Part shown: one piece after another, positions 7,655 to 17,334 of the stretch | Numbering within the stretch: the first letter of the stretch is position 1 | Layout: each line of letters opens with the position of its first letter | Assembly: GCA_035995205.1 (NCBI GenBank) | Contig: DASYKS010000082.1 | Location: forward strand, 15,831 to 79,830 | Direction: 5' to 3' | DNA from: DASYKS01 sp035995205 | Lineage (GTDB): Bacteria; Acidobacteriota; Thermoanaerobaculia; Multivoradales; UBA5704 | DNA length: 64,000 nucleotides | The notes under the pieces: model-generated | The model's input: only the letters and a program-made list of their open reading frames with translations | Told to the model about the DNA's origin: nothing | Database searches by the model: none | Position numbers and translations under genes: made by a program

Positions 7655-9882
7655 CGCCTCACCCGGATTGCCGCCGAGATCGATCGGCCGGGCGACGTAC
7701 AGCGATCGAGCACGGACGAGGTGGCCGACAGCCCTTGAATTTCGGCCCACTCCCAGTAGGTCTCGTCGAACGCATTCAAGAGACCGATCTGGAACGACAG
7801 GCGCTCGCGCGGAGTCCAGGTCGCGAAAAGGTCCAGGCGCTGGTAGGAATCGGGAGCGAACTGCGCCACGATCGTCCGGTCGACGTCGCCTTTGGCTCCC
7901 ACTACCGTCCAGTTGAGATCGACCCCGAAGCGGCCTTGCGCCTCGCGGTAGCCGATCCCCAACACCCCCTTGGCGGGAGGAACCGAGTTGAGCGCCCGGC
8001 CGGTGTCCTTGTCCTCGCCATCGGCGGTCGCCACCGCGGCGCGAAACTTCAGCGAGCGCCAGGACACCTCTCCGTTGAGCTCTGCGCCGCGAATGCGCAC
8101 CCTGGCGAGGTTCTGCGGCTGAAACAAAATCAGGCCGCTGTTCGGATCGATCCCGACCGTCACGGTATCGATGAAATCGGCGTAGCGGTTGTCGAACAGC
8201 GTGACCGCGAGGGCGGAGCGGCGGGCCGACAGCCGCCAGCCGAGCTCGAACGAGTCGCTGGTCTCCGGGGAGAGATCCGGGTTGGGCAGCGTCGTGTAAC
8301 CCTGGCTGAAATTGGTGAAGCCGTTGTTGACCGAGCTGTACGGCGGCGCCCGGAAACCGCGGGCGTACTGGAACGCCAAGCGCTGCTCGGAGCCTAAGCT
8401 CCAGATCAGACCGAGCCGCGGCGAAATCGCCTGATCGGACAGATCGACCGGCGGCAGCGTGCCGGGATTGCCGGACAGGAAGAGCGGGTCGTTCTGGTCG
8501 GCATTCAGCTCGTAGCGGTCGAACCGCACGCCGGGAACGATCGACAGCCGGCCGTTCGCCGCCGAGATCTCGGCCTGCGCATAGGCGCCCCAGGTGCGCA
8601 CGCTGCTCTCGGGGAAATACTTGGTCGGGACCACTAGGGCGCTCGGGATGATGGCGCCGGTCGCGACATTGACCTCCACGCGGTCGCGCAGCTGGTCGAA
8701 CCGATCTTCAACCAGGGTGACGCCGTACGTGAGCAGCCCCTTGCCCGCCAACTCGCGCGAGAGTTGCAGCTCGCCGCCGAGGCTGTCCTGCTCGAACCGG
8801 AGGATGCCGGCGCGGGAGCTGGACCGGATTCCGGTGGAGAGAGTCACGGCGCGCGCTTCGAGCGTCTTCTGCTCGGTCTCGGCCGACTGGCCGAAGACCC
8901 GCGCGAGGAGAGTGTCGAACAGGCCGAAGCGGCGGCCGACCAGCGACCGCTCCAGCGAAACCCGCTGGCGTTCGGTGCGGTCGTCGGCGTCGAAATTCGT
9001 GGTGTTGGCCGTCCCGACGACTCCCTGCAGGGTGAACAGGTCCGTCTGGGTCCGGGCCTCGGCGCCTTCGACCGCGAGCTTCCAGCGCCCGCCGTCCGCG
9101 GTGCCACAAAGCAGCTTGCCGAGCACCTGGTCGCCCCGCCGGTCCTGCGGGTTCGCCACGGTGCGCCGGGCGTCGAACGTCTCTCTCGAACCCTGGTTTT
9201 CCCGCTCGGAGCCTTCGCCGTGAGAAACCACCAGGGAGCCTTGGAGGTTGCCGCGCTCGAACGCGGTCGAAAGTCCCGCGTCGGTTCCCTGATCGCGGCC
9301 GTCATAACCGACGCGCAGACCGAGATAGGAGGGACCGCCATGCAGCAGGTCGGCCGGATCGCGGGTGACCACCGAGACCACGCCGCCGAGCGCCGCGCTG
9401 CCGTAGAGCGACGAGCCGGCGCTTTTCACGATCTCGACCGACTCGACGGCGTCGAGATCGAGAAATGCCCGGGTGACGGAGACCGGACCGAAATCGAACT
9501 GCTCGGCGGTCGGCACGCCGTCGACCCGCGTGAGCACCCGGTTGCCTCCGATGCCGCGGACGGTAAAGCCGTTGAGGCCGAGGCGCGTCGGCTCGCCCGC
9601 GACCTCGACGCCGGGAACGAAGAGGAGCAGATCGCGCGCGTCGGTGGCGAGGCTTTCGTCGATCGCCGCTCGGTCGATTACCGCCACGGCGCCGGGAACC
9701 TCGGCGACCTCGCGGGAGCTGCGGGTGGTGCTGACCGTGATCTCGTCGAGGAAGGTCGTTTCGTCGGGAGCGGGGGTCGAAGCCGCGGGCTCGGCGGCGA
9801 ACAGGGGGGCACCGAAGAGCGACGTGACCGCGAGGAGCGCGAGCGCGGTCCGGCGCTTTGGGGCGGTCGAGAAAAGGAACAT
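7651..9882 (-). CDS. TonB-dependent outer-membrane receptor (haem/haemoprotein type)
   Basis: A 743-residue receptor. ATG at 9882 is preceded by a GGAGG eight bases upstream and starts a signal peptide ending near LFAAEPA. The TonB box region (DEITVSTTRSSREVAEVPGA) leads into the plug domain with VPGVEVAGEPT, RGIGGNRVLTRVDGVP and AGSSLYGSAALGGVVSVVT. The beta-barrel follows, with FQYARGFRAPPYSSVN and NPDLSPETSDSFELGW, typical of haemoglobin/transferrin/lactoferrin-type receptors. It lacks the usual C-terminal Phe, ending instead in a short Arg-rich tail. It is the first gene of a five- or six-gene operon whose other members form a haem-type ABC importer, so haem or a haemoprotein is the likely ligand. 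Confidence 0.9.
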   Translation of the reverse strand: MFLFSTAPKRRTALALLAVTSLFGAPLFAAEPAASTPAPDETTFLDEITVSTTRSSREVAEVPGAVAVIDRAAIDESLATDARDLLLFVPGVEVAGEPTRLGLNGFTVRGIGGNRVLTRVDGVPTAEQFDFGPVSVTRAFLDLDAVESVEIVKSAGSSLYGSAALGGVVSVVTRDPADLLHGGPSYLGLRVGYDGRDQGTDAGLSTAFERGNLQGSLVVSHGEGSERENQGSRETFDARRTVANPQDRRGDQVLGKLLCGTADGGRWKLAVEGAEARTQTDLFTLQGVVGTANTTNFDADDRTERQRVSLERSLVGRRFGLFDTLLARVFGQSAETEQKTLEARAVTLSTGIRSSSRAGILRFEQDSLGGELQLSRELAGKGLLTYGVTLVEDRFDQLRDRVEVNVATGAIIPSALVVPTKYFPESSVRTWGAYAQAEISAANGRLSIVPGVRFDRYELNADQNDPLFLSGNPGTLPPVDLSDQAISPRLGLIWSLGSEQRLAFQYARGFRAPPYSSVNNGFTNFSQGYTTLPNPDLSPETSDSFELGWRLSARRSALAVTLFDNRYADFIDTVTVGIDPNSGLILFQPQNLARVRIRGAELNGEVSWRSLKFRAAVATADGEDKDTGRALNSVPPAKGVLGIGYREAQGRFGVDLNWTVVGAKGDVDRTIVAQFAPDSYQRLDLFATWTPRERLSFQIGLLNAFDETYWEWAEIQGLSATSSVLDRCTSPGRSISAAIRVRR

Positions 9883-10040
9883 ATACTCGCCTCCGTAACA
9901 ATGGGCTCGGCGGGGCGACCCGTCGGGCACCGGTTACCGGGCAGCTCGGCCACTTCTTCTCAGGGGAGAGCCGGGCTGCCCATCTGTTTCCTGAAGCCGT
10001 GGCCGCCGCGAATGCGAAAGGCCAAGCATCAGGAGGCTTA

Positions 10041-10057
10041 TTGAGATTTAATCTCAA
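10041..10057. promoter_or_regulatory. Fur-box-like palindrome upstream of haem operon
   Basis: TTGAGATTTAATCTCAA is a perfect 8-1-8 inverted repeat. Its core has the 7-1-7 layout of Fur-family operators (TGATAATNATTATCA and the TGAGAAT variant). It lies about 160 bases upstream of the TonB receptor start in an AT-rich stretch. A TTGACA hexamer on the minus strand (10094-10099) lies just upstream, but I see no good -10 at 17 bases from it. Iron-dependent repression of the operon is inferred. Confidence 0.6.
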
Positions 10058-10171
10058 TACTTGATTTGAATTCTGGACCGATCTAGTCTGATATGTCAAC
10101 AGCGCGTTCGTGAAGCCCACGTGGAGCCCTACGCCACCGGTTTTGCCCCCATGAAAAAGCGAACGGAGGGA

Positions 10172-11038
10172 CTACTTCTCCCCATCCAACAAACGCAGGA
10201 TCGCGTCGCGGATCAGGTCGGGGCGTTCCCAGGGGATCAGATGGCCCTGCTTCGGGATGCGCATCATGTGGACGGACGCCCCGGTCAGCATGCGCTGGGC
10301 GAAATCCGCGTTGGCGGGCGGCACGAGGGCGTCGCCGTCGCCTTGAATCACCTCGACCGGCATATGGATTCCGCTCCACAGGGGCATCATCTTCTGCAGC
10401 TCGCCTTTGAGCGGCCGGATCTCGTCGTTGGCGAGCTGGAGGATCTTCGGCACGATCGAGCGCACGACCGGCCAACGCGCGGCTTTCTGATACCAGGTGG
10501 TCTTTTCGAGCGCGGGATCGATCGACCCGGCGACCAGAACCAGGCCGGCGACTGAACCCGGATCGTCCATCGCCAGACGCGCCGCCACCGGCCCGCCGAG
10601 CGAATGGCCGACGACGATCGCGGGGCGCCCCGGAGCGGCCTGCGCGAGCACCCCGGCGAGCATTGCGGCCTGGCGCGCGAGCGAGGTTTCGAGCTGGCCG
10701 TAGCCGGACTTGCCGAAACCCGGCCGGTCGACCGCGATCAGGCGGACGCGCTCGACCAACTGCGGGTCGATCATCAAGTCGGTCGCGTCGTCCCAGGACC
10801 CCGGCGAACCATGGATGTAAAGCACCGGCGGCGCGTCTTTCGGGCCGATCTCGGCGGCGAAGACCTCGCGCCCGAGCACCTGATAGGAGTGGAAGCTGGG
10901 CGGGGTGCGGCCGATGAACGCCTTGGAGTTATCGGGCGGCCCGAACGAGACGCAACGGAGCAGCGCCAAGGAGCCGAGGCCGAGCACCACCGCGAAGAGG
11001 GCGAACTTGCGCGAACGGATTTTCATCGGGGAGTCCAT
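10172..11038 (-). CDS. alpha/beta hydrolase, membrane-anchored
   Basis: A 288-residue alpha/beta-hydrolase fold protein. An N-terminal hydrophobic helix (about residues 12-28) suggests membrane anchoring or export. The oxyanion-hole segment is YIHGSPGSWDD, the strand RLIAVDRPGFGKS is typical, and the nucleophile elbow is GHSLGG with Ser146. A late Asp (QGDGDALVP) and His (IPKQGHLIPWERPD) complete the triad. Substrate cannot be told from sequence. It stands alone between the haem operon's regulatory region and the gene at 11119-11331. Confidence 0.85.
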   Translation of the reverse strand: MDSPMKIRSRKFALFAVVLGLGSLALLRCVSFGPPDNSKAFIGRTPPSFHSYQVLGREVFAAEIGPKDAPPVLYIHGSPGSWDDATDLMIDPQLVERVRLIAVDRPGFGKSGYGQLETSLARQAAMLAGVLAQAAPGRPAIVVGHSLGGPVAARLAMDDPGSVAGLVLVAGSIDPALEKTTWYQKAARWPVVRSIVPKILQLANDEIRPLKGELQKMMPLWSGIHMPVEVIQGDGDALVPPANADFAQRMLTGASVHMMRIPKQGHLIPWERPDLIRDAILRLLDGEK

Positions 11039-11118
11039 CCTGGCCCAGAATCAGTTGATTCTGCCAGAGGAGTAGCAGTCCTGGTCCAGAATCGGTGATC
11101 CCGCCACCCGTGATCCCC

Positions 11119-11331
11119 CTACTCCTCCCCCCGCGCAAACCCCTCACACACCCGCACCGGCAGCGGCGGATAGCGCAAGAACCGCGAATCCTCCTCCGCC
11201 AGCCCACAGCGGACGAACGCGCTCCGGACCGACACGGCGAGCCACAAATGTTTGCACTCCGCGCATAACCCCGGCGGAGCGGAGAGCAGCGAGAGCTTCT
11301 TCTTCGCCTCGGCGCCTTTTTCCAGGCTCAT
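11119..11331 (-). CDS. small four-cysteine protein, coupled to ClC channel gene
   Basis: A 70-residue protein whose ATG overlaps the ClC stop by 4 bases. It has four cysteines (C23, C26, C42, C62) in the order C-x2-C-x15-C-x19-C, plus His28 and the segment FLRYPPLPVRVCEGF. This pattern suggests a small metal-binding protein. I recall similar small uncharacterised proteins with 'RCg.a..D.rF.kYP.lPv..C.Gf' endings, but no function is known to me. Co-translation with the channel is supported by the overlap. Confidence 0.7.
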   Translation of the reverse strand: MSLEKGAEAKKKLSLLSAPPGLCAECKHLWLAVSVRSAFVRCGLAEEDSRFLRYPPLPVRVCEGFARGEE

Positions 11332-13451
11332 GGCGCCGCCACCGCGGTGACTTCCGGGGGCACCGTGGGTTCTCCTCCCCGGATCAGACGTTCCAGGCGT
11401 TCGGCGGGGCCGACGAGAACTAGCAGATCTCCGGCTTCGAGCGTGGTGTCTCCGCCCGGGATCATGTGCTCGTCTTCTCCGAAGGCTTTGCGGCGGCGGA
11501 TCTCGATCACCCGGGCGCCCCAGGTTTGGGGGAGCTTGGCTTCGGCGAGGGTCTTGCCGATCAGGTCGGGCGGCACGGGGACCATTTCGAGCGCGAAATC
11601 GGGCGGTAGCTCGACGTAGTCGCGGCTGGTCTGGTCGTCGCGGCTGGAGACAAACTTCGCGAGCATCGCGGGGCGACCGAGCACCTCTTGGGCGTAGACC
11701 GCGAGCAGGTCGCGTTTGGACAGGACGCCCACCAGGCGGTTTTCGGCGTCGATCACCGGCAGGCGCTCGAACGCGCTCGCCGCGAACATCTCGGTCACGC
11801 GGTGAAGGCGCTCGCTCTTCTTCACCACGTTTTCGACCGGCGTCATCAGATCGTGGGCGACCACCGCGGGCAGGTTCTCGGGGTCCTCCAAGGCGTGCTT
11901 GATGTCGTGGAGCGAGATCGCGCCGAGCAGGTGTTTCTCCGCGTTCACCACGAACAGGCGCTGGCGATGGGCGGCGAGGAACTTTTCGACCACGGTCGGG
12001 TAGTCGTCTCCCGGGGAGAGGGTGTCCGGGTCGGGGCGCGCCAGGTCTTCGGCCTTGAGCGCGGCGAGCGCCGCCTCTTCCATCCGCATCGAGACGTCCA
12101 CCCCGCGGCGTTCCAGCGACTCGGTGTAGATCGACGGGGCGTAGAGCTTCCGGGCGAGCACGGTCGCGGTGATCGCGGCGAGCATCATCGGCAGGATCAG
12201 GCCGTAGTTGCCGGTGAATTCGAAGGCGATCAGGATCGCGCTGATCGGCGCGTGGCTGGTGCCCGCGGCGATCGCAGCCATGCCGACCGCGGCGTAGGCG
12301 CCCGAGGCGGCGGTAGACGCCGGCCAGAGGTCGTGGATCGCGGTGCCGTAGGCGCCGCCGACGAGGGCTCCCACCAGGAGCGACGGCGTGAACATTCCCC
12401 CGGCGCAGCCGCTGCCGCTGGTCAAGGCGGTCGCCACGAGCTTCGCCAAGGGCAGCGCGAGCAGCAGGAGCCAGGGCAGCTTGCCGTGGAGCGCGAGAGT
12501 GATCGTTTCGAAGCCGTTGCCGTAGACGTAAGGGACGTAAAGGCCGAGCGCCCCCACGCCGAGCATCCCGATCGCCGGCCGGAGCGGCCGGGGGACGAAG
12601 CGGAGCGCCCGGAACAGCGCACCCGAGCCTCTCGCGACCTGAATGAACAGCGCGGAAGCCAGACCGCCCACGATCCCGAGGCCGACGTAGGCGAACAGCT
12701 CGCGCCCGGAGACCAGGGCGAAATCCGGCACGGCGTAGATCGGCGCGGTCCCTTTGAGCGTGCGGACGACGATCGTCGAGAGCACGGAGGAGACGACGAT
12801 CGGGCCGAAGATCTCGAACGCGAAGTTGCCGAGGATCACCTCCATGGCGAACAGCGCGCCGCCGATCGGGGTGTTGTAGAGCGAGGCGACGCCCGCCGCG
12901 GCACCGCAGCCGAGCAGGATCTTCACCCGCTGCGGCGACAGGCCGAAACGCGAGCCGAGCCAGGTGGACAGCATCGAGCCGAGGGAGACCATCGGCCCCT
13001 CGCGCCCGAGCGAGCCGCCGCTACCCACCGTGGCGATGCCCGCAACGACGGCGAGCAGCACCGGTTTCGGCTCGACGCGTCCGCCGTGGAGCGCGACCGA
13101 TTCGATCAGGCCGGAGGTGCCGTGACCCGAGACCCGCGCGCGTCCCCACCAGAGGATCAAGCCGACCAGCAGGCCGCCGACGACCGGCGCGCCGAGCCGC
13201 ACCCAGGGGGGTGCCGTCTGCGCCGCGGCGAGTAGGTTGGTGCCGTCTCCCCAGAGCGCGCGCTGGAGCAAATCGGTGAGCCAGCCCACCGCGAGCCCCA
13301 GAAATCCCACTCCGACGCCGGTGGCGGCGACCAGAAAATAGAAGATCCGCTCTTCGCGGCTCGACAGACCGAACCGGCGGGCGAGGGTGAAGTCCCAACT
13401 GCGGACGGACTCCTGGACCTTTCGCCACAAGGCTTTGGCGCGCTCGGACAT
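11328..13451 (-). CDS. ClC-family chloride channel with CBS pair and TrkA-C domain
   Basis: A 707-residue protein. Residues ~35-430 form the ClC membrane domain: GSGGSLGREGP holds the gating glutamate (E151, equivalent to E148 of the E. coli protein), and GSGCAGGMFTPSLLVGA is the late selectivity region. At the position of the intracellular proton glutamate (E203 in E. coli) the segment PIGGALFAMEV carries Val, as in true channels, which argues against Cl-/H+ exchange. Two CBS domains follow (about 465-590, with RLFVVNAEKHLLGAI and RLPVIDAENRLVGVLSKRDLLA) and then a TrkA-C/RCK-C domain (about 620-700, with LLVLVGPAERLERL). The cytoplasmic part probably senses a nucleotide or ion. It is co-translated with the small cysteine protein downstream. 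Confidence 0.92.
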   Translation of the reverse strand: MSERAKALWRKVQESVRSWDFTLARRFGLSSREERIFYFLVAATGVGVGFLGLAVGWLTDLLQRALWGDGTNLLAAAQTAPPWVRLGAPVVGGLLVGLILWWGRARVSGHGTSGLIESVALHGGRVEPKPVLLAVVAGIATVGSGGSLGREGPMVSLGSMLSTWLGSRFGLSPQRVKILLGCGAAAGVASLYNTPIGGALFAMEVILGNFAFEIFGPIVVSSVLSTIVVRTLKGTAPIYAVPDFALVSGRELFAYVGLGIVGGLASALFIQVARGSGALFRALRFVPRPLRPAIGMLGVGALGLYVPYVYGNGFETITLALHGKLPWLLLLALPLAKLVATALTSGSGCAGGMFTPSLLVGALVGGAYGTAIHDLWPASTAASGAYAAVGMAAIAAGTSHAPISAILIAFEFTGNYGLILPMMLAAITATVLARKLYAPSIYTESLERRGVDVSMRMEEAALAALKAEDLARPDPDTLSPGDDYPTVVEKFLAAHRQRLFVVNAEKHLLGAISLHDIKHALEDPENLPAVVAHDLMTPVENVVKKSERLHRVTEMFAASAFERLPVIDAENRLVGVLSKRDLLAVYAQEVLGRPAMLAKFVSSRDDQTSRDYVELPPDFALEMVPVPPDLIGKTLAEAKLPQTWGARVIEIRRRKAFGEDEHMIPGGDTTLEAGDLLVLVGPAERLERLIRGGEPTVPPEVTAVAAP

Positions 13452-13584
13452 GGTCGTGGTGAATGTATCAGGCCGGGGATTCCGCGGGTCGATTCGGCTT
13501 GAAACCCAGCTTGATCGCGACGTCTCCGTGACGATTTCCCGAAAGGCTCCAAATAGCTATAGACACATCGACCCGTTTTATGCG

Positions 13585-13590
13585 TATAAT
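13585..13590 (+). promoter_or_regulatory. consensus -10 box of a candidate RNA promoter
   Basis: A perfect TATAAT occurs in a stretch that has no gene on the plus strand. A TAGACA hexamer lies upstream at 13560-13565, giving a long 19-base spacer. Transcription would begin near 13597, at the start of the hairpin-rich stretch described next. Confidence 0.4.
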
Positions 13591-13596
13591 TCGATA

Positions 13597-13770
13597 GACC
13601 AAGCCTCCCGGGGAGCCACCGGCGGCGTCCGCCGTCGGACCGGATTCCCCACCGGCGGAAGGGTTAAAACCTTCCGTCCCTCTTTGGCCCACCTTTGCAG
13701 CGGTTCTTCGGAGCCGCCCCCGCGCAGGTAGGCGAGGGGGTCGATCCTTCCGGATCGGCCCCCCCACCAC
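13597..13770 (+). ncRNA. candidate structured non-coding RNA in the ClC/LolC-E gap
   Basis: The 328-base gap between the ClC gene and the LolC/E-like gene holds no convincing ORF but several strong hairpins in a row. They are 13620-13634 (6-bp GC stem), 13657-13675 (GGAAGG/CCTTCC), 13700-13717 (7-bp stem closed by a UUCG tetraloop) and 13717-13740 (CCCCC...GGGGG). A 12-bp stem at 13736-13763 shares the GGGGG with the previous hairpin, so these last two are mutually exclusive. A TATAAT box sits just upstream and the predicted length is about 170 nt. No known RNA family was identified; the final stem lacks a T-run. Confidence 0.35.
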
Positions 13771-13779
13771 TCCAACCTT

Positions 13780-15085
13780 CTACTCGTAACGAAGCGCCGC
13801 CGAAGGATCGAGACGTCCGGCTCGCCAGGCGGGCACCCAACTCGCGACCAGCGTGACGAGCAGGGCAAAGCCGACGATCGCCAGAAGATCGCCCGGCACG
13901 ACCCGGAACGGCACGTAATCGATGAAGTAGATCGCCGCGATCTCGGGCTCGAAGCGGATCAGCCGGAAGGTGGTCAAGATCCAGCAGGCGCTCGTGCCGA
14001 TCGCGACGCCGATCAGCGTGCCGGCGAGGCCCAGCGCCCCGGCGAACAGCAGGAACGTCGTCTCCAACTGGTTCGGCGGCAGGCCGAGAGCGGCGAGCGT
14101 CCCCAGATCGCGCATCCGCTCGCGCACCAGGACCACCAGCGTCGAGGCGACGTTGAAGGTCGAAACCAGGACGATCAACCCGAGGATTCCGAACAGAGCG
14201 ATCTGTTGCAGGCGGAGCGCCGCGAACAGCTCCTTGTTCAGCTCCTGCCAGGAGGAGACCAGGAATCCCGAGCCGAGTGTCTTTTCCACCTGGTCCGCGA
14301 CCTCGCGCGCGCCGGCTGGATCGTCGAGCGTCAGCTCCAGGAGGTCGGTGCCGGCTCCGCCCCCCATCAGCTCCTCCACCACCGGCCGGGCGAGCAGCAC
14401 CCAGCTTTGGTCGAACTCGGCAAAGCCGGTGGCGAACGTGGCGCTCACCCGCAGGCTGCGGTAGCGGAAGCGGGGGCGCCCCTCGGCGAGGCCGAGCGAG
14501 ACCAGACGGATCACGTCGCCTTGCTTGGCGCCCAGGTGCTTTGCGAGGTTTTTCCCGAGCACTACGCCCGCCAACCCGTCCGAGCCGATTGCGATCTGCT
14601 CGGCGCGCGCCGCGAGCTGGCCGCCCCCGGGATCGACGCCGCGGAGGATCACTTCGACGTCCGTCGAGCTGGCCGCGCTGCCGGAACCCGCCGGCCCTGC
14701 GGCCGAGGCCCGGGCGCCGTCGAACGACAGCGAGCCCTGGCCATAGACCACCCGGCCGACCCGCTGCACCCCCGCCACCCCGAGCAGGCGCTTCGCAGTG
14801 TCGGCCCCGACCCGGCCGCTCCCCTCTCCGGCCAGCGGATAGATGACGACCGCGGCGTTGCCGCGCACCAATTTTCGCTGGAGATCCTCGCGGTAGCCGG
14901 TCATCAGCGCCATCGCGACGACCATCGCGGTCACCCCGAGGGCTGTGGCGAGCAGCGCCGATCGGGCCGTTCCGTCGAGCAAGCGGCTGCGGTGGCTGTG
15001 ATCTCCCCGAAGGAAACGCCAGGCGAGCAGGGCGGGCAGCGGGCCGGCGAGTGGCGGCTTGGGTGTCGCCGGCCCCGCCGACGGA

Positions 15086-15096
<11 letters not shown>
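13780..15096 (-). CDS. LolC/LolE-like ABC transporter permease (FtsX family)
   Basis: A 438-residue inner-membrane protein with the layout of lipoprotein-releasing permeases. One N-terminal membrane helix (about residues 45-70) is followed by a large periplasmic domain (~70-270) and then three C-terminal helices of the FtsX domain. The FtsX segment includes QIALFGILGLIVLVSTFNV, RMRDLGTLAALGLPPNQL and VASWVPAWRAGRLDPSAALRYE; the last is the classic family ending ('P A ..A..idP..aLRyE'). It would extract lipoproteins from the inner membrane with a LolD ATPase, which is not in this window. It overlaps the end of carA by 11 bases. Confidence 0.88.
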
Positions 15097-16177
<1,081 letters not shown>

Positions 16178-16192
16178 GGTCGGGAAGGCTCC

Positions 16193-17233
16193 TTACGGCG
16201 CGACGCCCGTCGAGACCGCCGACATCTGCCGCCCAATGGCGGGAGCCAGCGCGCGCAGGTCGTCCATCAGCCGGTCGAGCTCGTTCGGCACCAGCGCCTG
16301 CTCGGCGTCCGAGAACGACTCTTCGGGGCGGTCGTGAACCTCGACGATCAGGCCGTCGGCCCCCGCCGCGACTCCAGCGCGGGCGAGCGACAGAACCATG
16401 TCCCGGCGCCCCGCGGCGTGGCTCGGATCGACCAGGATCGGCAGGTGGCTGATCTTCTGCACCGCCGGGATCGCCGCGATGTCCAAGGTGTTGCGGGTGT
16501 GGTCGGTGAACGTCCGGATACCGCGCTCGCACAGGATCACCTTTTCGTTCCCCTGGTCGAGGATGTACTCCGCGGCGAGCAGCAGCTCGGTCACTGTCGC
16601 GGTCATGCCGCGTTTGAGCAGCACCGGCTTGCCGCACCGCCCGGCGCGCTTCAACAGGGTGTAGTTCTGCATGTTGCGGGCGCCGATCTGGACCACGTCG
16701 GCATATTCGGCCACCGGATCGAGCACGTCGATGTCGAGCGCTTCGGTGACGATGGCCAACCCGGTCGCCTCCCGCACCCGGGCGAGGATCTTCAAGCCCT
16801 CCACGCCGAGCCCTTGAAAGCTGTAGGGAGACGTCCGCGGCTTGTACGCTCCGCCGCGCAGCAGTTGCACTCCCGCCGCCTTGACCCGTTCCGCGATCCG
16901 CAGCATCTGCTCGTAGCTTTCGACCGAGCAGGGTCCGGCGATCACCGCGAGGTCGGGGCCGCCGATCCGCACGCCGCCGACTTCGATCACCGTGTTGTTC
17001 GGCTGGAACTCGCGCGAGACCAGCTTGAACGGGTGGCTCACCCGGATCACTTCGAGCACCCCGGCCGCCGATTCGAACGTCCCACGCTCGACCGCGCCCA
17101 GGTTGCCCGTGATGCCGATCGCCGTCCGCTGCGCCCCCGGGATCGGATGAGCGCGCAAGCCCTTGCGCTCGATCTTTTCGACCACGGCACGGATTTCGTC
17201 CGGAGTCGCATCCATCTTCATTACGATCAGCAT
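16193..17233 (-). CDS. aroF: 3-deoxy-7-phosphoheptulonate synthase (type I-beta, ferredoxin-like N-domain)
   Basis: A 346-residue DAHP synthase catalysing the first step of aromatic amino-acid synthesis (PEP plus erythrose-4-phosphate). Residues 1-70 form the short ferredoxin-like regulatory domain typical of the Thermotoga-type enzyme (MLIVMKMDATPDEI, GLRAHPIPGAQRTAIGITG). The barrel contains AGPCSVES, RGGAYKPRTSPYSFQG, the metal-binding His in the GIRTF-to-DPSHAAGRRD region, and the Glu/Asp ligands near the C-terminus. It heads a run with carA on the minus strand and is divergent from the gene at 17335. Confidence 0.95.
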   Translation of the reverse strand: MLIVMKMDATPDEIRAVVEKIERKGLRAHPIPGAQRTAIGITGNLGAVERGTFESAAGVLEVIRVSHPFKLVSREFQPNNTVIEVGGVRIGGPDLAVIAGPCSVESYEQMLRIAERVKAAGVQLLRGGAYKPRTSPYSFQGLGVEGLKILARVREATGLAIVTEALDIDVLDPVAEYADVVQIGARNMQNYTLLKRAGRCGKPVLLKRGMTATVTELLLAAEYILDQGNEKVILCERGIRTFTDHTRNTLDIAAIPAVQKISHLPILVDPSHAAGRRDMVLSLARAGVAAGADGLIVEVHDRPEESFSDAEQALVPNELDRLMDDLRALAPAIGRQMSAVSTGVAP

Positions 17234-17334
17234 GATCTGTTTCGCCGTCTCGTCATTCGTCCACGCTCGACGGTATCATAGCGACCGCGCCGGTCCTTGT
17301 GGCGCACCCCCACCTCTTCCCGAGGAGCTAGCCC

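Noticed and set aside
11688..13235. 515-codon open frame opposite the ClC gene
   Set aside because: Shadow frame of a clearly recognised membrane protein gene; composition is His/Arg/Asp-rich without domains.
13452..13560. Possible fluoride riboswitch before the ClC gene
   Set aside because: The conserved fluoride-motif segments were not found in the leader on the minus strand, and the ClC is of the chloride type.
13644..13658. ATTCCCCACCGGCGG, identical to a signature of FMN riboswitches
   Set aside because: The other conserved parts (AGCCCGCGA and CCGGGGCCGACGGU-like segments) are absent, and no gene follows on the plus strand.
13597..13770. Assignment of the candidate RNA as 6S or SRP RNA
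   Set aside because: Length is near 6S size, but I could not form the long closing stem with a central bubble. The GGAAGG-containing hairpin lacks the SRP symmetric-loop motif.
13578..13868. 96-codon minus-strand frame across the candidate RNA
   Set aside because: No ribosome-binding site or family resemblance; it overlaps the end of the LolC/E-like gene in another frame.
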